Positions 43,145-52,104 are shown, numbered from the stretch's first letter. The stretch: DNA of 64,000 bases from Parabacteroides distasonis ATCC 8503 (GCF_000012845.1 NC_009615.1:3908501-3972500), one strand, 5' to 3'. A program made the numbers and translations. The notes: a model not told the origin generated them from the sequence alone.

Positions 43145-43174
43145 TTTGAATAATGTAAAATAGTTATAACTTTG
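43145..43174 (+). promoter_or_regulatory. Promoter for the lamin-tail protein gene
   Basis: TTTG at 43145-43148, an 18-nt spacer and TAACTTTG at 43167-43174: a full Bacteroidetes consensus. The start would be near 43181, giving a leader of about 100 nt before the ATG at 43282. Confidence 0.75.
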
Positions 43175-43244
43175 CTGTCTGTAAAGGGCTTTCATATTTT
43201 TGCCTTTTGCGCCCTATTATTTACAGTTGTAACTTATTAGGGTG

Positions 43245-43252
43245 CAAAGATA
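43245..43252 (-). promoter_or_regulatory. Promoter -7 element for asd
   Basis: On the minus strand this reads TATCTTTG, followed by GCACC. It lies about 118 bp before the asd start and overlaps the leader of the divergent lamin-tail gene, so the two transcripts overlap at their 5' ends. Confidence 0.6.
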
Positions 43253-43281
43253 GAGAAATTTATAACTAAAACGATATAGCT

Positions 43282-45654
43282 ATGAAACAATTATTATTAA
43301 TTCTTGCGTTTTTACTTCCGCTTTGCGCTTATCCCCAGTTAAAAGAACCGTTTAATGGACCGGAGATTACATCGGATAACCCTTGGACGGGTGATTTAGA
43401 TTGCTTTGTGATTGAGAACGGATGGCTGGTCTCACGTGCGGATCCTACCCGGAAAAGTGTTTCCATAGAAACTCCTCTCGTTTATTCCGCTACAATGGAA
43501 TGGGAATTTGAGATTCGGATGGATTTCAAACCAAGCGATCAAAACCATATCCGGCTACATGTTTATTTAGATGATCAGAGGATGCTTGGATTAAAAAACG
43601 ATTATTATGTCCAAATCGGCAGTAATAAGAAAACGATAACTTTTCGGAAACATACCGCAACGGAGAAGAATCCAAAGATCTTAATAGAGAAAGCGCTCGA
43701 TGTCTTGTTGGGAGCCGTGGATTTGAAAGTGAAACTTACTTTAGAAAATCATAAGATATGGAACTTATATGTGCTAGAGAAGGGTAGGTTTGTCTTGATA
43801 GGTAGTTGTGAGTCTGAAGTTTCTTCTTCATGTAAAGGGGGACAACTACGTTTTGAATGCCGCTATTCTAAAACTCGAGTAAATGATTTTGCGTGTAACT
43901 ACATCATTATATCCGATAATATCTCGATCGAACCAGAGAAGCCGGATACTCCCGAAAAGCCAGAAGAACCCAATGAGCCCGATGAGCCGTTGGTTCTTCC
44001 GCGGCTTCTTGCTATCCAACCGATATCCGAGTCTGTTTTCCAATTACAATATAATCTTCCGGTGGATATCCGTGAGGCGATATTCTCTATATCGGGTATC
44101 GGTAATGCCTCTCGTATGACCTATGCGGATGATATGCGGATCCATGTGAATATCAGCTTTGATAAGGAGTTGGAGGTTGGTATGGGTTATGATTTGTTGT
44201 GCTCGGGGTTAATGGATCTTGAGGGAAATAAGATTCCGGAGAGTTCTACCGAGATTCGGTTAGAATATGAAGAAGAGCCCGACGCTCCGGAGGAACCAGA
44301 AGTGCCGGATACTCCTTCTTTCCCCGCCGGTAGTATCCGTATTAATGAGGTGATGGCTGATCCGAAAGGACAAAAGGCTTTTCCGGAAACGGAGTATGTG
44401 GAACTTTATAATACGACGGATAAGGCTATAGAGTTAAATGGTTGGTCATTCTTATATGGTAGTAAGCCAACGGTATTGACAGCTTTGCTCTTGGATGCGG
44501 ATGGGTATGTCGTGCTTTATCGGTCCGGTAGGGATATACATATTGATGATGCGGGGCTGGATCTGCCCTTGGATAAATTCCCGGCGTCGTTGGTAAACAC
44601 GGGGAAGGAGCTTGCTTTATTCGATCCTTCCGGTAAGGAGATCGACCGGATTGCCTATGAGAAAGCGAAAGTCGGTATCGCTTGGGAACGTTCTGAAACC
44701 GGCTTTCATTTATCAACGGATGAGCGAGGAGGCACGCCGGGTTCCGCGAACTCTTCTCCTGACGATGAACCAGAAGATCCAGATCGTCCGGACACTCCCC
44801 ATAAACCGGGTATCCCCACGGACATTATAGTCTTACCCAATGAGATCGTTTTTAATGAGTTGTTGCCGAATCCTTACCCGGAAGGGAGTGAGTATATCGA
44901 GCTTTATAATCGTTCGGACCGGACATTGCCTTTGGCCGGACTGTCTGTTGCTACTCGTAAATCCGATGGTACATTGAGTTCGCATTATCCTTTATCTTCT
45001 ATAGTCTCTCCGGTAGAACCACAAGATTATGTGTTGCTGACTAAAAGTATGGGAGGAGTGAGCGATTTTTATCTGATATCTTCGCCGGATGCTTTGCATG
45101 AATTAAAACTTCCGGTCTTGGCAAATACCTCCGCTACGTTAGTCCTGTTTCGTACAGAAGATGAGGTTATGATCGATGAGATTCGTTATTCCTCTAAATG
45201 GCATGCCCCATCCGTGAAAAACGAGAAGGGGATTGCCTTGGAGCGGATTAATCCTGATAGCGATACGCAGGATGAGATGAATTGGACCTCGGCTTCGGCC
45301 ACGGCGGGATACGGTACGCCCGGCTATCGGAATTCCCAATATGGAAAGCAAGATGAAGGCGAGGTCACGGGCATAGAGTCTCCCGTTTATTCTGAGGCAA
45401 CGAAGGAATATACGATCTCCTACCATCTTGATGAATCCGGCTATACCTGTCGAGCCTGGATATTTGATATCTCCGGAAGGCATATCAGTGAGGTGGTAAA
45501 TCATGACTTATTAGGGATAGAAGGTGAATTGGCTTGGAACGGCCTTGCGGTGAATGGTTCCAAGGTGAGAACCGGCGTTTATATTTTCTATGCGGAACTT
45601 GTTCATCCTCAAGGACAGGTAAAACGATATAAGGAAGTGTTTTTAGTGAAATAA
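43282..45654 (+). CDS. Secreted lamin-tail-domain protein with Pro/Glu-rich linkers
   Basis: 790 residues. Signal peptide MKQLLLILAFLLPLCAYPQ, then a concanavalin/laminin-like N-terminal module (about 25-215: PFNGPEITSDNPWTGDLDCF, WEFEIRMDFKPSDQNHIRLH). Three Pro/Glu/Asp-rich linkers (PEKPDTPEKPEEPNEPDEP and similar) separate it from two lamin-tail domains: GSIRINEVMADPKG with EYVELYNTTDKAIEL, and EIVFNELLPNPYPEGSEYIE. The C-terminus (SGRHISEVVNHDL, then TGVYIFYAELVHPQGQ and KRYKEVFLVK) looks like a FlgD-Ig or type IX-secretion-type sorting domain. Probably cell-surface; substrate or partner unknown. Confidence 0.8.
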   Translation: MKQLLLILAFLLPLCAYPQLKEPFNGPEITSDNPWTGDLDCFVIENGWLVSRADPTRKSVSIETPLVYSATMEWEFEIRMDFKPSDQNHIRLHVYLDDQRMLGLKNDYYVQIGSNKKTITFRKHTATEKNPKILIEKALDVLLGAVDLKVKLTLENHKIWNLYVLEKGRFVLIGSCESEVSSSCKGGQLRFECRYSKTRVNDFACNYIIISDNISIEPEKPDTPEKPEEPNEPDEPLVLPRLLAIQPISESVFQLQYNLPVDIREAIFSISGIGNASRMTYADDMRIHVNISFDKELEVGMGYDLLCSGLMDLEGNKIPESSTEIRLEYEEEPDAPEEPEVPDTPSFPAGSIRINEVMADPKGQKAFPETEYVELYNTTDKAIELNGWSFLYGSKPTVLTALLLDADGYVVLYRSGRDIHIDDAGLDLPLDKFPASLVNTGKELALFDPSGKEIDRIAYEKAKVGIAWERSETGFHLSTDERGGTPGSANSSPDDEPEDPDRPDTPHKPGIPTDIIVLPNEIVFNELLPNPYPEGSEYIELYNRSDRTLPLAGLSVATRKSDGTLSSHYPLSSIVSPVEPQDYVLLTKSMGGVSDFYLISSPDALHELKLPVLANTSATLVLFRTEDEVMIDEIRYSSKWHAPSVKNEKGIALERINPDSDTQDEMNWTSASATAGYGTPGYRNSQYGKQDEGEVTGIESPVYSEATKEYTISYHLDESGYTCRAWIFDISGRHISEVVNHDLLGIEGELAWNGLAVNGSKVRTGVYIFYAELVHPQGQVKRYKEVFLVK

Positions 45655-45687
45655 GTTCATTTGTGAAATAATATTAGTATTTTTGCT

Positions 45688-45954
45688 ATGAGTAACTATA
45701 ACGGTAACATTGAAAAAAGAAAAGCGGCTCAGGATTTAATGAAGAACAGAAGAGAAAATACTTTAAAGTATTTCTTCGATTTGTCAAAATTAACTTTTGC
45801 CGCTCTTGTATTGGGAGTAGGAAGCGCATTATTAAACCGCTGGAAGGATACGAGAGATATCATGCTGTGACCTCCTATATTCTGGTATTCTTTATTTACT
45901 GGAACGTTTATCGCTACAGTATTTGCTTTGATTGGGTATAAATTATTAAAATAG
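45688..45954 (+). pseudogene. Small two-helix membrane protein gene with an in-frame TGA (DUF6722-like)
   Basis: The frame from the ATG at 45688 gives 60 residues, with helix 1 at FFDLSKLTFAALVLGVGSAL, and stops at TGA 45868-45870. Without that stop the same frame runs on for 27 residues (IFWYSLFTGTFIATVFALIG then YKLLK) to TAG at 45954, supplying a second membrane helix. D-L-x-K-L-x-F...F-A-x-I-G is the pattern of small Bacteroidales membrane proteins I associate with DUF6722. The TGA therefore probably truncates a gene of about 88 codons. A sequencing error or translational readthrough are alternatives. Confidence 0.65.
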
Positions 45955-45960
45955 AGAAAT

Positions 45961-46065
45961 ATGTTATTAGCAGTATTCTTTACGGTTATTTCTATAATGG
46001 CGGCAGGTTTCTTGATATTCCTGTATACCCCTCGTGGTAAACGCTGGCTAAGAGATGAGTTTTAA
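45961..46065 (+). CDS. 34-residue membrane microprotein
   Basis: ATG at 45961 to TAA at 46063-46065 encodes one hydrophobic helix (LLAVFFTVISIMAAGFLIFL) followed by a basic tail YTPRGKRWLRDEF. It starts 6 bp after the end of the preceding small gene and ends directly against the stop of the convergent clostripain gene. Preserved start, frame and helix-plus-basic-tail layout suggest a real small membrane protein cotranscribed with its neighbour. No function is known to me. Confidence 0.55.
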   Translation: MLLAVFFTVISIMAAGFLIFLYTPRGKRWLRDEF

Positions 46066-47199
46066 TCATTGATATACATCTTTATACCACTCAAGATCCT
46101 TGTACCACTCATTTAGTTTGGGCAAGGCTTCTTGGGGGACGTAGATAGATAGGCCGCTATATTTATTGACCGGCAGATAGCTTCCATACGGATACGGATA
46201 AGCGTAAACTGCCTTGGGTGTAGTAGCCTTGTAAATAACCGCCTTTTCCATGCTCCGCTTGAATGCGTTATATTGCTCTTCCGTGGCCAGACGGCTCACG
46301 TAATCATCAAAATCATATAAGGCATGATAATTCGGCGTCAAATACTCCATGATCTGCAATTCGCTAACGGGTACGGCGAAAAGATCACTTTCCGTCTTAT
46401 CATGGAATAGGGTACGGCAAGTAGCGGCCAATTCATCCAACTCATCGCTTTTCATGACCGAGATCGTTCCTGCCTCACTTTGATAATACGTATAAAACTT
46501 TGTCGCTATCCCCACCACATCAGCTTCTTTTTTGAACATATCCCCCATGATCGTTTGATAGGGGAAACCATTGGCCAGTATCTCCGTGGGCGAGCCGATA
46601 ATATAATCCGCGCATCCCCGGAAAGCGTAAGCTACCTCGGCGCACGACATATAACAAGCGTCGAACAAAATAAAATCAAAATGATACTTCGATAAAGCGG
46701 AGGCCAAATCATTGATCTCCATGAAATTATTCTTCCCGTCTTGCCCGAAAGAACGCAGATAGCTATAGATATCCGAAGGTAGCCATCCCGTTCCGTGACT
46801 CCACAGCACCAACCCGTAACTATCCGCCGGATATTCCTTTTGTACCTTGTCGATTATTTGCGTCAGCGTCTCGGTAGAGGCCGAGTTCTGGTTCGAGGCG
46901 TAGGTCTCGAGCACGATCTGCCGGATGGTATCCGCTTCCAGTTTTAATTGGAAAAGCTGGGGAGCCTCGTTCTGCTTATCCGTATAGATCAACAAATTAC
47001 CGTTGTTCAATCCATCTCGCTCAATCCCTTCCTTTATCGCCCTCAGGTTTTGGCTCACGTATCCACTCAAGCTATTATCTCCTGCGAAATAGATAAGAAC
47101 CGTACGAGGGGCGGTAGTAGGGATAACGACCTCCTCTTTATCGCAAGCGACAAACGAAAGGAGTGACAGGAGAAAAATCACGATATATTTAGCCTTCAT
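46066..47199 (-). CDS. Clostripain-family (C11) cysteine peptidase, lipoprotein
   Basis: 377 residues. The signal peptide ends with a lipobox (LLSFVACDKEE, Cys 19), so it is anchored in a membrane and probably surface or periplasmic. The peptidase C11 catalytic dyad is H135 (LVLWSHGTGW) and C182 (FDFILFDACYMSCAEVAY). C11 proteases cleave after Arg or Lys and often self-activate; gut Bacteroidales secrete several. The C-terminal region has a PYPYGSYLPVNKYSGLSIYV motif seen in the family. The stop codon abuts that of the convergent microprotein gene. Confidence 0.93.
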   Translation of the reverse strand: MKAKYIVIFLLSLLSFVACDKEEVVIPTTAPRTVLIYFAGDNSLSGYVSQNLRAIKEGIERDGLNNGNLLIYTDKQNEAPQLFQLKLEADTIRQIVLETYASNQNSASTETLTQIIDKVQKEYPADSYGLVLWSHGTGWLPSDIYSYLRSFGQDGKNNFMEINDLASALSKYHFDFILFDACYMSCAEVAYAFRGCADYIIGSPTEILANGFPYQTIMGDMFKKEADVVGIATKFYTYYQSEAGTISVMKSDELDELAATCRTLFHDKTESDLFAVPVSELQIMEYLTPNYHALYDFDDYVSRLATEEQYNAFKRSMEKAVIYKATTPKAVYAYPYPYGSYLPVNKYSGLSIYVPQEALPKLNEWYKDLEWYKDVYQ

Positions 47200-47351
47200 G
47201 AGTCATATTCTGGATTTATCTTGCAAAGATAACGTTTTCCGTTTGTAAATCGTGGATATTATATAAGTTAACGTACGAATGAACTGATAAATATTATCTA
47301 TATTTGTACGGTTTTGTCTCTTAAATAAACAAACCTAATGAACCGGGAGAT

Positions 47352-47912
47352 ATGAATAAACTATATTTACTGTTAGTATTTCTTTTGCCAACTTTTATAG
47401 ATATTCAAGGACAGGTCGTGGCCGTGAAGACCAATGTGCTTTATGACGCGATCACTACGCCGAACATAGGGGCGGAGGTCGCTTTCAACAAGCATTGGTC
47501 CGTTGAGGCATCGGGGTATTATAACGGTTGGACATTCTCGAGCGATAAGTCATTTAAGCATTGGATGATACAGCCCGAGGCGCGTTACTGGATACACGAG
47601 CGTTTCAACGGACATTTCTTCGGGGTTCATGCCCAGTATATAGATTACGATTTCGCCGGTTTGAAGCTCCTGTATGGGATGGAGAAAAAGAATAGTTATA
47701 ACGGTAACGCTTATGGCGGCGGTATCTCTTATGGTTATCAGTTATACGTGTCGCCCCGTTGGAACGTGGAGTTCACGGCGGGTTTCGGATACTTGCATTT
47801 CGAATATGATAAGTACGCTTTTCCTAGAGGAGATGCGCCTATCGGCAAGTTCCGCAACGAGTATTGGGGATTAACAAAGGCGGGTATCAGTATCGTTTAC
47901 ATCATCAAATAA
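47352..47912 (+). CDS. DUF3575 family outer-membrane protein
   Basis: 186 residues with a signal peptide (LYLLLVFLLPTFIDIQGQ). KTNVLYDAITTPNIGAEVAF then WSVEASGYYNGWTF is the DUF3575 opening, and IQPEARYWIHERFNGHFFG follows. Beta-barrel-like. In Bacteroidales DUF3575 and DUF3868 genes precede fimbrial subunit genes, so it belongs to a fimbrial-type operon whose later genes are missing here. A -7 element TATATTTG at 47299-47306 lies about 45 bp upstream of the start. Confidence 0.88.
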   Translation: MNKLYLLLVFLLPTFIDIQGQVVAVKTNVLYDAITTPNIGAEVAFNKHWSVEASGYYNGWTFSSDKSFKHWMIQPEARYWIHERFNGHFFGVHAQYIDYDFAGLKLLYGMEKKNSYNGNAYGGGISYGYQLYVSPRWNVEFTAGFGYLHFEYDKYAFPRGDAPIGKFRNEYWGLTKAGISIVYIIK

Positions 47913-47924
47913 AGAGATAAATCT

Positions 47925-48443
47925 ATGAAGACATTCATTTATATATGCTTGTATATATGCTTGCTTGTGATCGGCCTTGTTCTTCCGGCAGGAGCGCAGG
48001 TACCTATACAATCTTACCGGGGGCAAGTCTCCGTGAAGCAAAACCGCATCGAGCGGGAGGGCAACTCCTTGCGTCTAGACCTAACGATCAGTGTCTGCGG
48101 ACTCTCCGTGGGACGATATCAAACCCTGTCCTTGATGCCGATGTTGCGTAGCGACAGAGATTCCGTAGTCATGGCCCCGGTAGTACTAAACGGGGTAAAC
48201 AAGCAAAAAATGTTCGACCGTACCTTAGTTTTCGAAGGCAAGAAAGCCGCCGATGGCGACGCTTATACGGTAATCAAGAACACCCCGGAACTGATCCGTG
48301 AAATCCCCTATGAACTATCTATCCCATACCAGCCATGGATGAAGAACGCCGCGTTGATATTGGTTGGGGAGTTGGATAATTATGAAGGTGCGCCATTACG
48401 AACATTCGTAAACGTATTGACAGAACATTTGGACATTCCGTAA
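47925..48443 (+). CDS. DUF3868 family protein, apparently truncated
   Basis: 172 residues with a signal peptide (ICLLVIGLVLPAGAQ) and the DUF3868 domain: GQVSVKQNRIEREGNSLRLD, GLSVGRYQTLSLMPML, VVLNGVNKQKMFDRTL. Family members in fimbrial operons are usually several hundred residues with an OmpA-like C-terminus; this one ends shortly after the first domain (LTEHLDIP). Just beyond lies a fragment of another gene (48453-48530) and an ATPase remnant, so a deletion or rearrangement probably removed the rest. It starts 12 bp after the DUF3575 gene. Confidence 0.8.
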   Translation: MKTFIYICLYICLLVIGLVLPAGAQVPIQSYRGQVSVKQNRIEREGNSLRLDLTISVCGLSVGRYQTLSLMPMLRSDRDSVVMAPVVLNGVNKQKMFDRTLVFEGKKAADGDAYTVIKNTPELIREIPYELSIPYQPWMKNAALILVGELDNYEGAPLRTFVNVLTEHLDIP

Positions 48444-48452
48444 AATGGTTTT

Positions 48453-48530
48453 TAACGCATTCCGTTATCCTGTAAGTACTGTCGAATAAGCGTAGGCGGT
48501 AGACTTGGGTATGGGCTTGTGCCTGCAATG
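48453..48530 (-). pseudogene. Fragment duplicated from the small secreted-protein gene at 50805-51215
   Basis: The minus strand encodes AQAHTQVYRLRLFDSTYRIT then ECV, which parallels AHAQVYHLHLSDNTCRITEC of the gene at 50805-51215. Nucleotides are roughly three-quarters identical over about 75 bp. No start codon or downstream part remains. It marks a rearrangement at the broken end of the fimbrial operon. Confidence 0.6.
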
Positions 48531-48546
48531 TGTTCTGTATCTTTCG

Positions 48547-49137
48547 CTATGTTTCGGTGTTGAAAAATAGCTCGATGCCATATTCGTACATTTCTTGTAC
48601 TTCTGTGTCACTGGCTCTTTTCACGAAAGTTTCCCCATTCCTGAAGTCAACTAGGTAAATGGCAAGTTCGTCACTCGGTAATTCCAGAAAGTCGTTAACC
48701 ACATAAGGACTGTGTGTCGTTATAAAAAACTGGTTTCTGTCCGATTGGATAATATCCTGCGTTACCTTTGATATGAAAGGAGGGTATGAGTGGGCTTCCG
48801 GTTCTTCAAAAACTAATGCGGACTCACTGTTACTTTCAATAGCCGCTTTGTAGAAAATCATACGCTGCAGGGTATCGGCTATGGAATGAAATGGAATTAA
48901 AAATATCTCTCCCGGTTTCTTTTCTTTCATTACTTTAATCTCCTGGCTATTGGTATCGAAGACATATTTCAAGCCATAGTCGTTGAAAATAGTTCTTAAT
49001 TCTTCTTTCAACTTGGGCATCATGGAAACAATATTCATCAAATTGCTTCCTCCCGGAGGTAATAGGAAAGGGATCGGTAATTTCTCCTTATCGAATGCTG
49101 GTGGATAGAGATAGCATTTGAAAGGATTTGCAGGTTT
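48547..49137 (-). pseudogene. AAA ATPase remnant (C-terminal part only)
   Basis: About 196 codons remain open from just after a TGA at 49138-49140. They hold the C-terminal half of a RecF/OLD-like ATPase: FLLPPGGSNLMNIVSMMPKL, Walker B ALVFEEPEAHSYPPFISKV, and the H-loop FFITTHSPYVVNDFL. The P-loop half is absent, and the only starts are an internal TTG (49041) or later ATGs, so it is called broken. Such ATPases often guide DNA-acting nucleases, but nothing beside it supports a system. Confidence 0.75.
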
Positions 49138-49236
49138 TCATATTTTCGGATTATGTTAAAGATTCCATATTCTGAAAAACAATCTATCCATGTGTATGTT
49201 TTCTTTTAAAGAATATGAATCAATAATTTGATTATC

Positions 49237-49926
49237 ATGAAGATTTTAATAATAGTTACTAGCACAGGGACTTTTGCCAATGGGAAACTCGCGACCGGAT
49301 TATGGCTTAGTGAGTTTACTCATATCTATCATAGTGCAAAAGAAAGCGGCTATGACATAACGGTAGCCAATCCGAAAGGAGGTTATACTCCCATTGATCC
49401 CGAAAGTTTAAAACCAATTTTTTTAGATGAAATGTCCGAAAAGTATTGGGAAAAGCCAGAATTCAAAAAGCTGTTGGATCATGCAAACAGTTTGGATAAC
49501 CTGTTGGAACAACAGTTTGATTGTGTCTATTTAGCCGGCGGACACGGTGCGATGTATGACTTTCCTGACAATGAAGCTTTAAAGACTATCGTAAGGAAAC
49601 AGGATGAAAGTGGGAGGATAGTGTCGGCCATCTGCCACGGGGTCAGTGGGTTGTTGAATGTCAAACTATCCAATGGCGAATATATGATTAAAGGCAAAAA
49701 GCTGACGGGATTCAGTTGGTTTGAGGAAAGTCTTGCCAGAAGAAAAGAAGACGTGCCTTTTGATCTTGAAGCGTTGTTGAAAGAGAGAGGAGCGGATTAT
49801 GAAAAAGCATTGATACCTATGACTTCAAAAGTAGTTGTAGATAATAATCTGATTACTGGGCAGGACCCGTTCAGTTCTAAAGAAATGGCGAAGGTCGTTA
49901 TGCGGCAATTAAATAAAGCACAATAA
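49237..49926 (+). CDS. DJ-1/PfpI (Hsp31-like) family protein
   Basis: 229 residues from the ATG at 49237; a TTG nine bases earlier is less likely. The class I glutamine amidotransferase-like fold has a nucleophile elbow with Cys in VSAICHGVSGLLN and the Glu of SEFTHIYHSA near the N-terminus, with LAGGHGAMYDFPDN between. This matches Hsp31/YhbO-type proteins implicated in glyoxalase or protein deglycation activity. Downstream after 55 bp is a nitroreductase gene, suggesting a small stress-response pair. Confidence 0.88.
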   Translation: MKILIIVTSTGTFANGKLATGLWLSEFTHIYHSAKESGYDITVANPKGGYTPIDPESLKPIFLDEMSEKYWEKPEFKKLLDHANSLDNLLEQQFDCVYLAGGHGAMYDFPDNEALKTIVRKQDESGRIVSAICHGVSGLLNVKLSNGEYMIKGKKLTGFSWFEESLARRKEDVPFDLEALLKERGADYEKALIPMTSKVVVDNNLITGQDPFSSKEMAKVVMRQLNKAQ

Positions 49927-49981
49927 TAAATGGCTGAAGTAATCAGCTGGGAATAAATGTTTAATTCAAATCAGTATCATT

Positions 49982-50710
49982 ATGAATTTAGATGAAGTCC
50001 TTCATCATCGTCGTTCTGTACGGGTGTATGATAAAGAAAAACCAATAGATACGGAAAAGGTAAAACATTGTTTGGAACTGGCTACATTGGCTCCTAACAG
50101 TTCTGATATGCAATTATGGGAATTTTACCATATTACAGAACCTGAATTATTGGCAAAAATTTCAAGGGACTGCCTTGGTCAGAAAGCGGCTTCTACCGCT
50201 TCACAAATTGTCATTTTTGTGGTTCGGCGTGACTGGTACAAGAAACATGCGCGATTCGTACTCAATTTTGAACGGGAGAACATTCGTCGTTACAGTCCTA
50301 AAGAACGTCAGGCCAAACGTATTAAGGATCGGGAAATATATTACGGTATATTGATGCCTTTTGTTTATGCCCGGTTCTTCGGTATTCTCGGATTGCTCAG
50401 GAAATTGTTGGCTAATATAATCAGTATTTTCCGTCCTATGATGCTTGAAGTTTCCGAGAATGACATACGTGTGACAGCCCATAAATCCTGTGCGCTTGCC
50501 GCACAAACGTTTATGATTGCGATGGCAAACGAAGGCTATGACACGTGCCCTTTAGAAGGGCTGGACAGCCGTCGGCTAAAAAGGACATTGAAACTACCTC
50601 ATGGTGCTGAAATAAACATGGCTATTCCTTGTGGGATACGGGATGGAAATAAAGGCATTTGGGGAGAACGTTGCAGAGTACCTTTTGAAGATGTTTATCG
50701 TAAACTTTAA
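49982..50710 (+). CDS. Nitroreductase-family flavoprotein
   Basis: 242 residues. The FMN-binding N-terminus is LDEVLHHRRSVRVYDKEKPI and ELATLAPNSSDMQLWEFYHI. The C-terminal end has CALAAQTFMIAMANEGYDTC and the closing IPCGIRDGNKGIWGERCRVPF. A hydrophobic insert around residues 120-150 (PFVYARFFGILGLLRKLLAN) is longer than in the smallest nitroreductases. Reduces nitro compounds or quinones with NAD(P)H; the natural substrate is unknown. It lies downstream of the DJ-1 gene on the same strand. Confidence 0.88.
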   Translation: MNLDEVLHHRRSVRVYDKEKPIDTEKVKHCLELATLAPNSSDMQLWEFYHITEPELLAKISRDCLGQKAASTASQIVIFVVRRDWYKKHARFVLNFERENIRRYSPKERQAKRIKDREIYYGILMPFVYARFFGILGLLRKLLANIISIFRPMMLEVSENDIRVTAHKSCALAAQTFMIAMANEGYDTCPLEGLDSRRLKRTLKLPHGAEINMAIPCGIRDGNKGIWGERCRVPFEDVYRKL

Positions 50711-50804
50711 GGCCTCCTTTTTTAAGGCTGGAATTTTCACTCACAAATAAAAAGTACAAATATCAAGTATAAGTGGTAGATGTTGTAGATGTTCGCATGA
50801 GCCG

Positions 50805-51215
50805 TTAATTCCCTATCTCGCAAAAATAAGTGACTTGTATCCATTGGCCATTCTGAAAGTGGATAAGTTGAAGGACGGCCCGATGGCTGTTGATGGTGAG
50901 GTTGGCGGTAATCTGCTCCGTGGAGAATGAGTGGTGAGCGTATTTGGCAGTGTGGTTGATGATCTTGTTGGCATACGTCTCTTTTCCTTCCTTTTCCCAC
51001 GTGAAGATAGCGCGATCGAAATCTAGCGTGAAACGATCATGGAAGGTGTTTCCTTTCCATGTCTGACCCAAGGGCTTGACGCCTTGTGGAGTATCAACGC
51101 ATTCTGTTATCCGGCAAGTGTTGTCGGATAAATGTAGGTGATAGACTTGGGCATGGGCTTGCGTGGCAAGCAGGAGCCATAGCGACAAGACGGGTAACAG
51201 GAGGATCGTCTTCAT
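50805..51215 (-). CDS. Small secreted protein of unknown function
   Basis: 136 residues with a clear signal peptide (ILLLPVLSLWLLLATQAHAQ). The mature part has VYHLHLSDNTCRITECVDTP (two cysteines that could pair), FHDRFTLDFDRAIFTWEKEG and ends QWIQVTYFCEIGN. No domain is recognised. A fragment of a related gene lies at 48453-48530, so the gene is duplicated locally. Signal peptide and beta-rich character suggest a periplasmic or surface protein. Confidence 0.7.
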   Translation of the reverse strand: MKTILLLPVLSLWLLLATQAHAQVYHLHLSDNTCRITECVDTPQGVKPLGQTWKGNTFHDRFTLDFDRAIFTWEKEGKETYANKIINHTAKYAHHSFSTEQITANLTINSHRAVLQLIHFQNGQWIQVTYFCEIGN

Positions 51216-52104
51216 TTAATGGATAAGGGCAACCTGTCTCCATCGGTTGCCGGGCTAAAAATACAGAAGCGTGGAAACTATTGATATTACCGCATTGAGG
51301 CTCTCGACTGCCCTATCCATGTAATAAACAATAGCCCACGCCATGCTGTTATATCGTCCAGAGCGATTACTGGTAAATATAGCACCGACGTGAGCGTTCA
51401 TTGTCTATTATCCATGGATATGAAATTGTCGAGATTTCAATGCGGGATAATATCTTTAAACGCTCTTCGTTAACTTATGTCCTCCTTCAGTGACCTACGC
51501 TTAGATATGAGGGATTATCGCAAATATAGGAAGAATAATTGATATCCGTATGCTATGTGGGGAGAAGTTTCCTCGCGGATTGACATTTTGACAAAATGTA
51601 AACGGAAGTCCGTGAGAGTCGATTATTTCGGGCGGATGTACGTCTCGCTTCCAAATACGCAAGAAAAAAACAGCAATTGTTTAGTAGACAGACAGATGTT
51701 GGAAAATGGCCTTTTATTCTAGCGAAATTAATTCATCGTAACTCATGGTTTGCCGGGTGTTTGGGCTATTCCATAAGGTTACGATAGGGTTATAATAAGG
51801 TTATAACGCCTTTCTCATTAGGTTATAACCCTATTCTTAGCTGCTTACGATGCCCAACGTGACCATATGTGTCGCCTAACGCGGCCTTTCGCGTTGGCTT
51901 TCGCGACCTATTGTGTGTGAAAAGGGGGGCTTTCGAGGGGTAAAAGGCGGTTTATGGGGATGCCTTTGGTGTTGTTTCGTGATTCTTGTTGATAGAGAAT
52001 GTCACGGAATATAGCCTATATGAGTCAAAAAGATAGGGTAGTGTGTGTTTAGTTAACAAATAGAGTTTGTGATATATTTGACAGTGGAGGTTTAGCTTTT
52101 TATG
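51216..52104. other. Gene-poor gap with short inverted and direct repeats
   Basis: No credible open frame in this 0.9 kb. Near 51783-51836 the motif AGGTTATAA recurs and GATAGGGTTATAA/TTATAACCCTATTC form inverted arms 27 bp apart. GGCAACC/GGTTGCC form a hairpin near 51228-51251. Nothing indicates an RNA gene with certainty. It separates the secreted-protein gene from the fimbrillin operon. Confidence 0.45.

Noticed and set aside
48547..49137. Possible ATPase-nuclease defence pair based on the AAA ATPase remnant
   Set aside because: The P-loop half is missing and no nuclease gene is adjacent; neighbours are a DJ-1 protein and a fimbrial fragment.
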